A stretch of 44,620 bases of DNA from Streptomyces africanus. Lineage in GTDB: Bacteria > Actinomycetota > Actinomycetes > Streptomycetales > Streptomycetaceae. The position numbers and the translations under genes are program-made. The notes under the pieces are model-generated. The model saw only the letters and a list, made by a program, of their open reading frames with translations, searched no databases and was not told the DNA's origin. Of this stretch, positions 8,499 to 16,746 are shown one piece after another. The stretch spans positions 721 through 45,340 of the forward strand of contig NZ_MUKA01000107.1 in NCBI RefSeq assembly GCF_002150735.1, given 5' to 3'. How positions within the stretch are numbered: position 1 is the first letter of the stretch; every line of letters begins with the position of its first letter.

Positions 8499-8742
8499 CG
8501 CTGCCTCCTCGTACGGCTCGACGTGAGCACTACGCCCAGTGTCGGCCCAGGTGCCCTACGCCGCATGCCGGGGATGGCCCTACACAGCACGGGCCAGGCC
8601 GTTCGCCCGGGCCGGACCGGCCCCGGTCTCGTAGCCGACGCAGACGCGGCGTAACGTGGAAGCTGCCCTGGGCAGGGTCCCCGACCGGCCGAGGGCGGCT
8701 ACGGGGCGGGGAGAGTGCGATACGGGCGGATGGTGGAATGCG
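8499..8742. other. 244-bp divergent intergenic region
   Basis: Non-coding region between the GlsB-like and DUF3099 genes. It must carry both promoters. I see no clear operator, hairpin or small gene. Confidence 0.4.
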
Positions 8743-9138
8743 ATGCGGAAGCAGCATGGCGGCGGACACGTCCAGGTTTTCCGGATCACCGGCGCCCGGG
8801 CAGGGCTTCAGGAGGACGTCCGCGGGCGGCAGCGGCGGTACGTGATCTCGATGACGGTCCGCACGATCTCCGTGATTCTCGCGGCCACACTGTGGAACGT
8901 CGAACGGCACGTCGCCGTCGTGGCGTTGGTGCTCGGGCTGGTGCTGCCGTACATCGCGGTGGTGATCGCGAACGCCGGGCGCGAGAACGCGCCGTCCCTG
9001 CCGTCCACGTTCGTGGTGCCGCCGGTGCGGCCGATGATCGCGCCGCCGGAGGCGCAGGACGGCCCCGCGGAATCCGTCGCGGAAGACGCCGTGTCCGGGA
9101 CGGTGCCGGGGGCGCGGGCCGAGTCGCAGGAGCGGTAG
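8743..9138 (+). CDS. DUF3099 family membrane protein
   Basis: 131 residues. The N-terminal part reads VFRITGARAGLQEDVRGRQRRYVISM, the conserved DUF3099 signature. Two transmembrane helices follow (TVRTISVILAATLW and VAVVALVLGLVLPYIAVVIAN), then a Pro/Ala-rich cytoplasmic tail. It is a conserved actinobacterial protein of unknown role. ATG at 8743 is preferred over the longer frame from 8656 because the family N-terminus is a few residues before VFRITGA. Confidence 0.85.
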   Translation: MRKQHGGGHVQVFRITGARAGLQEDVRGRQRRYVISMTVRTISVILAATLWNVERHVAVVALVLGLVLPYIAVVIANAGRENAPSLPSTFVVPPVRPMIAPPEAQDGPAESVAEDAVSGTVPGARAESQER

Positions 9139-9286
9139 GAGCGCTCGGGGGCGGGTCACGGACGCACGTCACCTTCCCGCCAAGCTCAAGAAAAGCTCAG
9201 ATCAATCATGTTGTTCCAGTGCCGGGCTCGGGGTTACCCGTGACATACTTCGTACGCGCTCCGCATCCCCCGTCGGAGCGACGGAC

Positions 9287-9330
9287 CGACGCCGGGCAGC
9301 TCCCCCCGTGGCTGCTCGGCGTCGCCTTTT
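9287..9330 (+). terminator. strong hairpin with T-tract upstream of small zinc-type gene
   Basis: CGACGCCGGGCAGC (9287-9300) pairs with GCTGCTCGGCGTCG (9311-9324), 14 bp with one wobble, then CCTTTT. This is an intrinsic terminator by structure. It lies 217 bp behind DUF3099 and only 26 bp ahead of the next start, so it could end the DUF3099 transcript, end a small RNA, or act as an attenuator for the downstream gene. Confidence 0.75.
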
Positions 9331-9355
9331 CTGTGTGCAGTGGTGAGACGAATCT

Positions 9356-9571
9356 GTGAGTGACGAGACGCCCATCTGTTCCGCGAAGGGCTGCCGTACG
9401 GATGCCGTGTGGGTGCTGGCGTGGAACAACCCGAAGATCCATACGCCGGAGCGGCGCAAGACGTGGCTGGCCTGTGAGGACCATCGCGAGCATCTGTCGC
9501 AGTTCCTCGGGGTGCGGGGATTTTTGAAGGACGTGGTTCTTCTCGAGGAGTGGGAAGAGACCGACCGCTGA
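9356..9571 (+). CDS. small putative zinc-binding protein, unknown
   Basis: 71 residues, conserved-looking but without a named function I can vouch for. Residues C8, C13, C40, H43 and H46 (ICSAKGC...LACEDHREHL) could hold a zinc ion. Tryptophans in VWVLAWNNP and the acidic C-terminus (EEWEETDR) are notable. Starts with GTG at 9356 with a weak ribosome binding site (GGTGAG). A terminator-like hairpin sits immediately upstream. Convergent with moaA, 6 bp away. Confidence 0.75.
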   Translation: MSDETPICSAKGCRTDAVWVLAWNNPKIHTPERRKTWLACEDHREHLSQFLGVRGFLKDVVLLEEWEETDR

Positions 9572-9577
9572 GGTCCC

Positions 9578-10567
9578 TCAGCCCCCGATCGCCGACATCG
9601 GCCGGTCCGGCTGCACGAACGTCGGGTCGTCCAGGCCCGCTCCCGCCTTCTTGCCCCACATCGCCAGGCGCCAGATGCGGGCGATCTCCTCGTCCGGGGC
9701 GCCCGAGCGCAGGGCGGCGCGCAGGTCGGTCTCCTCCTGGGCGAACAGGCATGTGCGGATCTGTCCGTCGGCCGTGAGGCGGGTGCGGTCGCAGGCCGCG
9801 CAGAAGGGGCGGGTGACGGAGGCGATCACGCCGACGACATGCGGGCCGCCGTCGACCAGCCAGCGCTCCGCCGGTGCCGAGCCGCGTGCTTCCTCGCCCT
9901 CGGGGGTCAGCTCGAAGCGCGTGCGCAGGGAGGTCAGGATGTCGCCTGCCGTGATCATGCCGTCGCGCTTCCAGCCGTGCTGGGCGTCCAGGGGCATCTG
10001 CTCGATGAAGCGCAGCTCGTAGTCGTGCTCCACGGCCCAGGCCAGCAGGTCGGGGGCCTCGTCGTCGTTGAGCCCCGGCATCAGGACCGAGTTGACCTTG
10101 ACCGGGGTGAGGCCCGCGTCGCGCGCGGCGTGCAGGCCCTCGATGACGTCCTTGTGGCGGTCGCGGCGGGTGAGGGTCTTGAAGACGTCCGGCCTGAGCG
10201 TGTCGAGGGAGACGTTGACCCGGTCCAGGCCTGCCGCCTTCAGCGCCGCCGCCGTGCGCTTGAGGCCGATGCCGTTGGTCGTGAGGGACATCTGCGGGCG
10301 CGGTTCGAGCGCCGCGACGCGCTCGACGATGCCGACCAGGCCGGGGCGCAGCAGGGGCTCGCCGCCGGTGAAGCGGACCTCCTCGATGCCGAGGGAGGTG
10401 ACCGCGATGTCGATCAGGCGGACGATCTCGTCATCCGTGAGCAAGTCCGGCTTGGCCAGCCACTGCAGGCCCTCCTCGGGCATGCAGTACGTACAGCGCA
10501 GGTTGCACCGGTCGGTCAGTGAGACCCTCAGGTCGGTGGCCACTCGGCCGTAGGTGTCGATGAGCAC
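9578..10567 (-). CDS. moaA: GTP 3',8-cyclase MoaA (molybdenum cofactor synthesis)
   Basis: Radical SAM enzyme making 3',8-cyclo-GTP, the first step of molybdenum cofactor synthesis. 329 residues. The N-terminal cluster is C21-x3-C25-x2-C28 (DRCNLRCTYCMP), the SAM-binding GGEPLLRPG is present, and the C-terminal GTP-binding 4Fe-4S cluster is C256, C259, C273. It ends in the conserved double glycine, which is catalytically important in the family. The GTG start at 10567 (MLIDTYGRV) has GGGAGGGGG upstream; the longer ORF back to 10654 is not needed. No molybdenum-cofactor riboswitch fold was evident in the short leader. Confidence 0.97.
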   Translation of the reverse strand: MLIDTYGRVATDLRVSLTDRCNLRCTYCMPEEGLQWLAKPDLLTDDEIVRLIDIAVTSLGIEEVRFTGGEPLLRPGLVGIVERVAALEPRPQMSLTTNGIGLKRTAAALKAAGLDRVNVSLDTLRPDVFKTLTRRDRHKDVIEGLHAARDAGLTPVKVNSVLMPGLNDDEAPDLLAWAVEHDYELRFIEQMPLDAQHGWKRDGMITAGDILTSLRTRFELTPEGEEARGSAPAERWLVDGGPHVVGVIASVTRPFCAACDRTRLTADGQIRTCLFAQEETDLRAALRSGAPDEEIARIWRLAMWGKKAGAGLDDPTFVQPDRPMSAIGG

Positions 10568-10677
10568 GTGGGCCCCCTCCCTCGACGCGGATCGTGCCCG
10601 GAGCACTTCTTCTCCGACACCAGAGAGCCTACGTGACCCCACTGACATCCCCACAGGCCCGATCCCATGACGCGGGA

Positions 10678-10723
10678 CGCGGCCGCGTCGCAGGGACCTG
10701 GAGGTTCCTACGACGCGGCCGCG
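10678..10723 (-). terminator. long stem terminator after actP
   Basis: A 22-bp stem with two mismatches (CGCGGCCGCGTCG.. at 10678-10699 against 10702-10723) lies 16 bp behind the actP stop on the minus strand. There is no T-run, as is common for Streptomyces terminators. It contains two NotI-like GCGGCCGC sites as part of the palindrome. Confidence 0.8.
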
Positions 10724-10738
10724 CGAGGGGGTTGGTGC

Positions 10739-12364
10739 TCAGTGGGCGCCGGTGCCGGTCAGGGACCGGACCTCCAGCTCGGCGTACTTCTTGACGTCCG
10801 GTTCTTCCTTGGACAGGACCGTGCCGAGCCAGCCCATGAGGAAGCCGAACGGGATGGAGATGATGCCCGGGTTCTTCAGCGGGAACCAGGCGAAGTCGAC
10901 CTCGGGGAACATCGCCTTCGGGTCGCCGGAGACGACGGGCGAGAACAGCACCAGGCCGACGGCGACGATCAGGCCGCCGTAGATCGACCACAGGGCGCCC
11001 TGGGTGGTGAACCGCTTCCAGAACAGGCTGTAGAGGATCGTCGGCAGGTTGGCGGAGGCCGCGACGGCGAAGGCGAGCGCGACCAGGCCGGCCACGTTCA
11101 GGTCGCGGGCCAGGGCGCCCAGGCCGATGGAGACGATGCCGATGAAGAGGGTCGCCCAGCGGGCCGCGCGGACCTCCTCGGCGCCGGAGGCCTTCCCCTT
11201 GCGGATGACGTTGGCGTAGATGTCGTGCGCGAAGGACGACGACGAGGCGAGGGTGAGGCCGGCGACGACGGCGAGGATCGTCGCGAAGGCCACCGCCGAG
11301 ATCGTGGCGAGCAGGATCGCGCCCCAGGTCGAGTCGACACCGCCCAGGTGCAGGGCGAGCAGGGGTGCCGCCGTGTTGCCGGACGGGTTGGACGCGATGA
11401 TCTCCTCCTGCGAGATGAGCGCGGCGGCGCCGAAGCCGAGCGCGATCGTCATCAGGTAGAAGCCGCCGATGATGCCGATGGCCCAGTTCACGGACTTACG
11501 GGCGGCCTTGGCGTCGGGCACCGTGTAGAAGCGGATCAGGATGTGCGGCAGGCCGGCGGTGCCGAGCACCAGGGCGATGCCGAGGGAGATGAAGTCCAGC
11601 TTGGAGGTGCCGGTCATGCCGTACTGGAGGCCGGGCTCCAGGAAGGCGGCACCCTTGCCGCTGTTCTCGGCGGCCGTGCCGAGCAGCTCGGAGATGTTGA
11701 AGTTGAACTTCAGCAGCACCAGGAACGTGATCAGGATCGTGCCGCCGATCAGCAGCACGGCCTTGACCATCTGGACCCAGGTGGTGCCCTTCATACCGCC
11801 AATGGAGACGTAGACGATCATCAGGACGCCGACGAGGGCGACGATCAGGATCTTGCCGGCGTCGGAGGTGATGCCGAGCAGCAGCGAGACGAGGACGCCG
11901 GCGCCGGCCATCTGGGCCAGCAGGTAGAAGATCGACACGACGATCGTGGAGGTACCGGCGGCGGTGCGGACCGGGCGCTGGCGCATGCGGTACGCGAGCA
12001 CGTCGCCCATGGTGTAGCGGCCGGAGTTGCGCAGCGGCTCGGCCACCAGGAGCAGGGCGACCAGCCAGGCGACCAGGAAGCCGATGGAGTAGAGGAAGCC
12101 GTCGTAGCCGAAGATGGCGATCGCGCCGGCGATGCCGAGGAACGACGCGGCCGACATGTAGTCGCCGGAGACGGCGAGGCCGTTCTGGAAGGCGCTGAAC
12201 TGGCGTCCGCCCGCGTAGAAGTCGGCGGCGTCCTTGGTCTGGCGGCCCGCCCAGATGGTGATGCCGAGGGTGGCGAGGACGAACAGCGCGAACAGGGTGA
12301 TGATCAGCGGGCGGTGCTCGCTGGCCTCGTTCGCGGCGAGAAGGGTCTGCTGTGCGGGGCTCAT
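10739..12364 (-). CDS. actP: ActP-like sodium:solute (monocarboxylate) symporter
   Basis: 541-residue integral membrane symporter of the SSS family, ActP/MctC branch, importing acetate or related monocarboxylates with a cation. About 13 hydrophobic segments are visible; the signature stretch DFYAGGRQFSAFQNGLAVSGDYMSAASFLG near residue 50 is diagnostic. ATG at 12364 overlaps the DUF485 stop as ATGA, so the frame's upstream part is not used. The DUF485-actP pair matches E. coli yjcH-actP. Substrate specificity (acetate, propionate, pyruvate) cannot be read from sequence. Confidence 0.93.
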   Translation of the reverse strand: MSPAQQTLLAANEASEHRPLIITLFALFVLATLGITIWAGRQTKDAADFYAGGRQFSAFQNGLAVSGDYMSAASFLGIAGAIAIFGYDGFLYSIGFLVAWLVALLLVAEPLRNSGRYTMGDVLAYRMRQRPVRTAAGTSTIVVSIFYLLAQMAGAGVLVSLLLGITSDAGKILIVALVGVLMIVYVSIGGMKGTTWVQMVKAVLLIGGTILITFLVLLKFNFNISELLGTAAENSGKGAAFLEPGLQYGMTGTSKLDFISLGIALVLGTAGLPHILIRFYTVPDAKAARKSVNWAIGIIGGFYLMTIALGFGAAALISQEEIIASNPSGNTAAPLLALHLGGVDSTWGAILLATISAVAFATILAVVAGLTLASSSSFAHDIYANVIRKGKASGAEEVRAARWATLFIGIVSIGLGALARDLNVAGLVALAFAVAASANLPTILYSLFWKRFTTQGALWSIYGGLIVAVGLVLFSPVVSGDPKAMFPEVDFAWFPLKNPGIISIPFGFLMGWLGTVLSKEEPDVKKYAELEVRSLTGTGAH

Positions 12365-12717
12365 GCGCCGCCCTCCATCCGGGACTTGATGGCCTCGGCC
12401 TTGGGGTCGAGCTTCGCGGCGGCGTGCCGCGAGTACCACCAGGCGATGAGGAACGTGGTGACGAACTGGGCGACGCCGAGGATCAGGGCGACGTTGATGT
12501 TGCCGAACAGCTTGGTGCCCATGAAGCCGCCCGCGTAGTTCGACAGCAGGACGTACAGCAGGTACCAGGCGATGAAGGCGACGGTCAGCGGGAAGGCGAA
12601 GGAGCGGTAGGAGCGGCGCAGTTCACCGAACTCCGCGCTCTCCTGCACCTCGCTGAACTCCTCGGGTGAGGGGAGTTTGTGTTGCTCTTTCGAGGGGGGC
12701 GGTGCGTCGGTGGCCAC
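12361..12717 (-). CDS. DUF485 (YjcH-like) membrane protein
   Basis: 118 residues with two transmembrane helices (FAFPLTVAFIAWYLLYVLLSNY and INVALILGVAQFVTTFLIAWWY) and a charged N-terminus. The YRSFAFPLT and SNYAGGFMGTKLFG stretches are typical of DUF485, the small partner usually encoded just before ActP-type symporters. GTG at 12717 has AGGAG 9 nt upstream. It overlaps actP by 4 nt. The role is probably in assembly or regulation of the symporter (inference). Confidence 0.9.
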   Translation of the reverse strand: MATDAPPPSKEQHKLPSPEEFSEVQESAEFGELRRSYRSFAFPLTVAFIAWYLLYVLLSNYAGGFMGTKLFGNINVALILGVAQFVTTFLIAWWYSRHAAAKLDPKAEAIKSRMEGGA

Positions 12718-12970
12718 GGAGAGTCTCCTCGCGATGACGGAAGCGGTTGTGAACAGGGACGGAGGCGAGTGTCCTCGCCCTCCTTGTCCAACGTCACGGC
12801 GGCACGCGAGAACCGGTTCAACCGCGCGGCGTTCTTTCCGAAGTCGTTTCGGCAAAACGTTGCTGGCAGCGAGAGCGCGGGATAGCTTCGCCCTGCACCA
12901 CCTCGTCATGTACCTGCCCGAGCACCACCTGTGCCTCGGGCCGGTTTCGTTTCCAGGATGTGGAGACCCC
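12718..12970. promoter_or_regulatory. divergent intergenic region DUF485-actP / subtilisin genes
   Basis: 253 bp without a gene. It contains overlapping palindromes GAACCGGTTC (12810-12819) and CGGTT-C-AACCG (12814-12824), and CCGAA-N5-TTCGG about 20 bp further on. These are candidate operator sites for one or both transcription units. No assignment to a regulator is possible from sequence. Confidence 0.4.
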
Positions 12971-14500
12971 ATGTCTCACTTGCGTTCCAGACGCCGGCTC
13001 GCCCTCGCCGTGCCCGTCGTGCTGTCCCTGACGGCCTCGCTGGGCTTCCTGCCCGCCGCCGCGTCGGCGGCCCCGCAGGCGGAGTCGGCCGCCCGGACGG
13101 CGGACGCGCCGCAACTGGCGTACGTCGTCAACACCAAGGTGGACCGTCACACGATCGCGTCGGTGAAGAAGGCGATCGGGGAGGCCGGCGGCTCGGTCGT
13201 GGCCACGTACGAGCGGATCGGCGTGATCGTCGTCCATTCCTCGAACGCCGGCTTCGCCACGACCATCCGCAAGGCCCGCGGGGTCCAGTCGGCGGGTGCG
13301 ACGCGTACGACGCCCCTGGCGGCCGCGGGGACGAAGGAGGAGGGTGCGGTCGAGTACCTGACGGCCGCTCAGGCGAAGCGCGCCGAGGCCGCCTCGGCGA
13401 AGACGCCCGAGAGCGAGCCCCTCGAGGCCGACCAGTGGGACCTGCGCGCGATCGGCGCCGACAAGGCCGCGCGGATCAATCCGGGCAGCCGCAAGGTGAC
13501 CGTCGCCGTGATCGACACCGGCGTGGACGACACCCACCCCGACATCGCCCCGAACTTCTCCGCGTCCCAGTCCGCCAACTGTGCGGGCGGCAAGCCCGAC
13601 ACCAGCGAGGGCGCCTGGCGGCCGTACACCGCCGAGGACTACCACGGCACACATGTCGCGGGTGAGATCGCCGCCGCGCGCAACGGAATCGGCGTGGCCG
13701 GCGTCGCACCTGGTGTGAAGGTCTCCAGCATCAACGTGACCGACCGGGCGAACGGTCTCTTCTACCCGGAGAGCGTGGTGTGCGCCTTCGTGTTCGCCGC
13801 CGACCACGGCGTCGAGGTCACGAACAACAGCTACTACACCGATCCGTGGCTCTACAACTGCATGGACGACCCCGACCAGCGCGCCATCGTCGACGCGGTC
13901 AACAGGGCCCAGCTGTACGCCCAGAAGAAGGGCACGCTCAACGTCGCCGCGGCCGGCAACTCCAACCACGACCTGGCCTCGGACGCGATCGTCGACGACT
14001 CCAGCCCGGACGACTCCACCCCCGTCGAGCGCACCATCGACCCGCACGAGTGCTTCGACGTGCCGAACCAGCTGCCGGGTGTCGTCACGGTGAGCTCGAC
14101 GGGCGTCGACAACGTGAAGTCGTACTTCTCGACGTACGGCGAGGGCGTCGTCGACGTCGCGGCGCCGGGCGGCGACCGGCGCTACCAGATACCCGACACG
14201 CCCTCGAAGGACGGCCGCATCCTGTCCACGCTGCCGAACGGCGCGTACGGCTTCCTCCAGGGCACCTCGATGGCCTCCCCGCACGCCTCCGCCGTCGCCG
14301 CGCTGCTGAAGTCCAAGCACCCGTGGGCGTCCCCGGCCCAGCTCCAGGACCTGCTGAAGGCACAGGCCGACCGGACGGCCTGCCCCGAGGCGTACGACCA
14401 GGACGGTGACGGCACGCAGGACGCGGTGTGCGAGGGCGGCAAGCGCGTCAACGGCTTCTACGGGTACGGCATCGTCAACGCGCTGCGCGCCGTCAAGTGA
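12971..14500 (+). CDS. secreted subtilisin-like serine protease (S8), copy 1
   Basis: 509-residue extracellular protease. Signal peptide: MSHLRSRRR, hydrophobic core, AAASAAPQ. The propeptide (about 45-140) reads LAYVVNTKVDRHT. The S8 catalytic domain has D182 (VIDTGVDDTHPD), H225 (YHGTHVAG), oxyanion N330 (AAAGNSN) and S433 (GTSMASPH). Near the C-terminus a D-x-D-x-D-G loop (DQDGDGTQDAVCEGG) looks like a calcium-binding loop flanked by cysteines. RBS GGAG precedes ATG 12971. A paralogue follows 59 bp downstream in the same direction. Confidence 0.95.
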   Translation: MSHLRSRRRLALAVPVVLSLTASLGFLPAAASAAPQAESAARTADAPQLAYVVNTKVDRHTIASVKKAIGEAGGSVVATYERIGVIVVHSSNAGFATTIRKARGVQSAGATRTTPLAAAGTKEEGAVEYLTAAQAKRAEAASAKTPESEPLEADQWDLRAIGADKAARINPGSRKVTVAVIDTGVDDTHPDIAPNFSASQSANCAGGKPDTSEGAWRPYTAEDYHGTHVAGEIAAARNGIGVAGVAPGVKVSSINVTDRANGLFYPESVVCAFVFAADHGVEVTNNSYYTDPWLYNCMDDPDQRAIVDAVNRAQLYAQKKGTLNVAAAGNSNHDLASDAIVDDSSPDDSTPVERTIDPHECFDVPNQLPGVVTVSSTGVDNVKSYFSTYGEGVVDVAAPGGDRRYQIPDTPSKDGRILSTLPNGAYGFLQGTSMASPHASAVAALLKSKHPWASPAQLQDLLKAQADRTACPEAYDQDGDGTQDAVCEGGKRVNGFYGYGIVNALRAVK

Positions 14501-14559
14501 CGCGCGTTTCCCAGACCTTCCGCACAGATCGCCCGTACCGTGAACGAACTGGAGAAAGC

Positions 14560-16080
14560 ATGACTGCGCCGCACGCGCGCTACCGCCGCGCCGTCGCGAT
14601 CCCGGCCGGGATGGCCATGGCCACGGCCCTCGCGTTCCTGCCGAACACCACGGCCACGGCCGCCGACGAGGCGCCCGCGCCGGTCTCGGCCGACGCGACC
14701 TCGCTCAGCTACGTCGTCAACGTCAAGCCGGGCCACGGCACTTCGGCGTACGTGAAGAAGGCCGTCGGCAAGGCCGGGGGCACGATCGTGACGTCGTACG
14801 ACCAGATCGGCGTCATCGTCGTCCACTCCTCGAACCCCGACTTCGCCAAGACGATCCGCACGGTGCGCGGGGTGCAGTCGGCCGGTGCCACCCGCACCAA
14901 GCCGCTGCCGTCGGCGTCGACGGGCGACCTGGGCACGCCGAAGGCGTTGAGCGCGGCCGAGGTCGCCCGGGCCAAGGCCCCGGCCGGGCAGGACCCGCTG
15001 GAGCCGCAGCAGTGGGACCTGCCCGCCATCAAGGCGGACAAGGCGCACGAGAAGTCGCTGGGCAGCAAGAAGGTCACGGTCGCCGTGATCGACACCGGTG
15101 TCGACGACACCCACCCCGACATCGCGCCCAACTTCGACCGGGGCGCGTCGGTCAACTGTGTCTCGGGCAAGCCCGACACGTCCGACGGGGCCTGGCGGCC
15201 GGGCGCCGCGGAGAGCCCGCACGGGACGCACGTGGCGGGTGAGATCGCCGCCGCGAAGAACGGCGTCGGCATGACCGGTGTCGCGCCCGGCGTGAAGGTC
15301 TCCGGCATCAAGGTGTCCAACCCGGACGGCTTCTTCTACACGGAGGCCGTGGTGTGCGGCTTCGTGTGGGCGGCCGAGCACGGGGTCGACGTGACGAACA
15401 ACAGCTATTACACCGACCCCTGGTACTTCAACTGCAAGAACGACCCGGACCAGAAGGCGCTGCTGGACGCGGTCGGCCGGGCCTCGCGGTACGCGGAGAA
15501 GAAGGGCGCGGTCAACGTCGCGGCGGCCGGCAACGAGAACTACGACCTGGCCTCCGACGAGATAACCGACCCGTCCTCGCCGAACGACACCACGCCGGGC
15601 GACCGGGTCGTCGACCCGTCGAAGTGCCTCGACATCCCGACCCAGTTGCCGGGTGTCGTCACGGTCGCGGCGACGGGCGCGAAGGGCATCAAGTCGTCCT
15701 TCTCCAACCACGGGCTGGGCGTCATCGACATAGCCGCCCCGGGCGGCGACTCGACCGCCTACCAGAAGCCGGACGCGCCGGCCACGAGCGGCCTCATCCT
15801 GGGCACGCTGCCGGGCGGCAAGTGGGGCTACATGGCCGGTACGTCGATGGCGTCCCCGCACGTCGCGGGCGTCGCCGCCCTCATCAAGTCGACGCACCCG
15901 TACGCCTCTCCGGCCCTGGTGAAGGCCCTGCTGTACGCCGAGGCCGACGCCACGCCGTGCACGGACCCGTACGACATCGACGCCGACGGCAAGGTCGACG
16001 CGGTGTGCGAGGGCTCCAAGAACCGCAACGGCTTCTACGGCTGGGGCATCGCGGACGCGCTGGACGCGGTGACCAAGTAG
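14560..16080 (+). CDS. secreted subtilisin-like serine protease (S8), copy 2
   Basis: 506-residue paralogue of the preceding gene with the same plan: signal peptide ending near TATAADE, propeptide, S8 domain with D178, H221, N325 and S429, and the C-terminal DIDADGKVDAVCEG loop. Strings such as AVIDTGVDDTHPDIAPNF are identical in both, showing a tandem duplication followed by divergence mainly in propeptide and linker (residues about 115-160). GGAGAAAGC precedes ATG 14560. A perfect-stem terminator lies 20 bp behind the stop. Probably a secreted protease for nutrition or developmental turnover (inference). Confidence 0.95.
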   Translation: MTAPHARYRRAVAIPAGMAMATALAFLPNTTATAADEAPAPVSADATSLSYVVNVKPGHGTSAYVKKAVGKAGGTIVTSYDQIGVIVVHSSNPDFAKTIRTVRGVQSAGATRTKPLPSASTGDLGTPKALSAAEVARAKAPAGQDPLEPQQWDLPAIKADKAHEKSLGSKKVTVAVIDTGVDDTHPDIAPNFDRGASVNCVSGKPDTSDGAWRPGAAESPHGTHVAGEIAAAKNGVGMTGVAPGVKVSGIKVSNPDGFFYTEAVVCGFVWAAEHGVDVTNNSYYTDPWYFNCKNDPDQKALLDAVGRASRYAEKKGAVNVAAAGNENYDLASDEITDPSSPNDTTPGDRVVDPSKCLDIPTQLPGVVTVAATGAKGIKSSFSNHGLGVIDIAAPGGDSTAYQKPDAPATSGLILGTLPGGKWGYMAGTSMASPHVAGVAALIKSTHPYASPALVKALLYAEADATPCTDPYDIDADGKVDAVCEGSKNRNGFYGWGIADALDAVTK

Positions 16081-16099
16081 AGCTCGTGTGGAGGTAGTC

Positions 16100-16129
16100 C
16101 GGGCCGGGCGGGGGCACCCGCCCGGCCCG
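16100..16129 (+). terminator. terminator after subtilisin pair
   Basis: Perfect 13-bp stem CGGGCCGGGCGGG / CCCGCCCGGCCCG with a 4-nt GGCA loop, 20 bp behind the stop; only CTTC follows, so it is a T-poor Streptomyces-type terminator. Confidence 0.85.
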
Positions 16130-16157
16130 CTTCATGTCTAGGGCAGGATTCCTTGTC

Positions 16158-16679
16158 ATGGACGTGTACGTGGATCCGGCGACCTGGGCAGCTCAACCGG
16201 TCCGGCCGAGATGGCAGTTGGCCCTGCGGTTCGCCGGGAGTGTGGTGTGGTTTCCGGTGGTGTGTGTGCTGTGGGCGGCGGTGCTGGCCGCGTTTCTCGT
16301 CGTCGGCGAAGTGGTCACGGCGTTCAGCGACAGACTCGAACGGGGCTACCTCCGCGTCATGGACGTGACGATGAACAAGGTCGGGCGGCTGGCCTCCTGG
16401 TGCGTGACCTGGCCGGAGCTGCGGCATGAGGGAGATGCCGAGTACTACAAGGCGCGCGTGGACAAGGCGGTCGCGAAGCGGACCGCCCGGGCCTCGGCTC
16501 CGGTCAAGAAGAACAAGCCGCGGCCGCCGGCCGAGTGCGCGATACCGCTGCGGGCCTACCGGGGCATCGGCGCCTGGTACGTCGCCGAGGTCGCGCTCGC
16601 GCAGGGGTGGGAGCTGCGGCCGTCGGATGTGCGCAAGGAAGTCCGCCTGTGGTGGGCGGCCGCGTCGAAGGCCGCCTGA
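16158..16679 (+). CDS. membrane protein of unknown function
   Basis: 173 residues. The start is the ATG at 16158 (MDVYVDPATW) with AGGA upstream; the in-frame ATG at 16134 abuts the preceding terminator hairpin and is less likely. One or two hydrophobic segments are visible (LRFAGSVVWFPVVCVLWAAVLAAFLVVGEVV), followed by a basic Lys/Ala-rich linker and a C-terminal part (GIGAWYVAEVALAQGWELRP) that looks like a small folded cytoplasmic domain. I do not recognise a named family. Confidence 0.7.
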   Translation: MDVYVDPATWAAQPVRPRWQLALRFAGSVVWFPVVCVLWAAVLAAFLVVGEVVTAFSDRLERGYLRVMDVTMNKVGRLASWCVTWPELRHEGDAEYYKARVDKAVAKRTARASAPVKKNKPRPPAECAIPLRAYRGIGAWYVAEVALAQGWELRPSDVRKEVRLWWAAASKAA

Positions 16680-16746
16680 GCCAAGGCCGTCCGAGTTCGT
16701 TCCCGGGGATTTGCCCAGCCGTGTGAAGGCTGGTGAAGATCTCGGG

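Noticed and set aside
10667..12538. 623-residue plus-strand open frame antisense to actP
   Set aside because: Antisense shadow; rich in Asp/Gly/Glu/Gln repeats typical of the complement of membrane protein genes in GC-rich DNA.
16134..16157. Earlier ATG for the membrane protein at 16158
   Set aside because: It directly abuts the terminator hairpin of the preceding gene and has no RBS, while ATG 16158 has AGGA.
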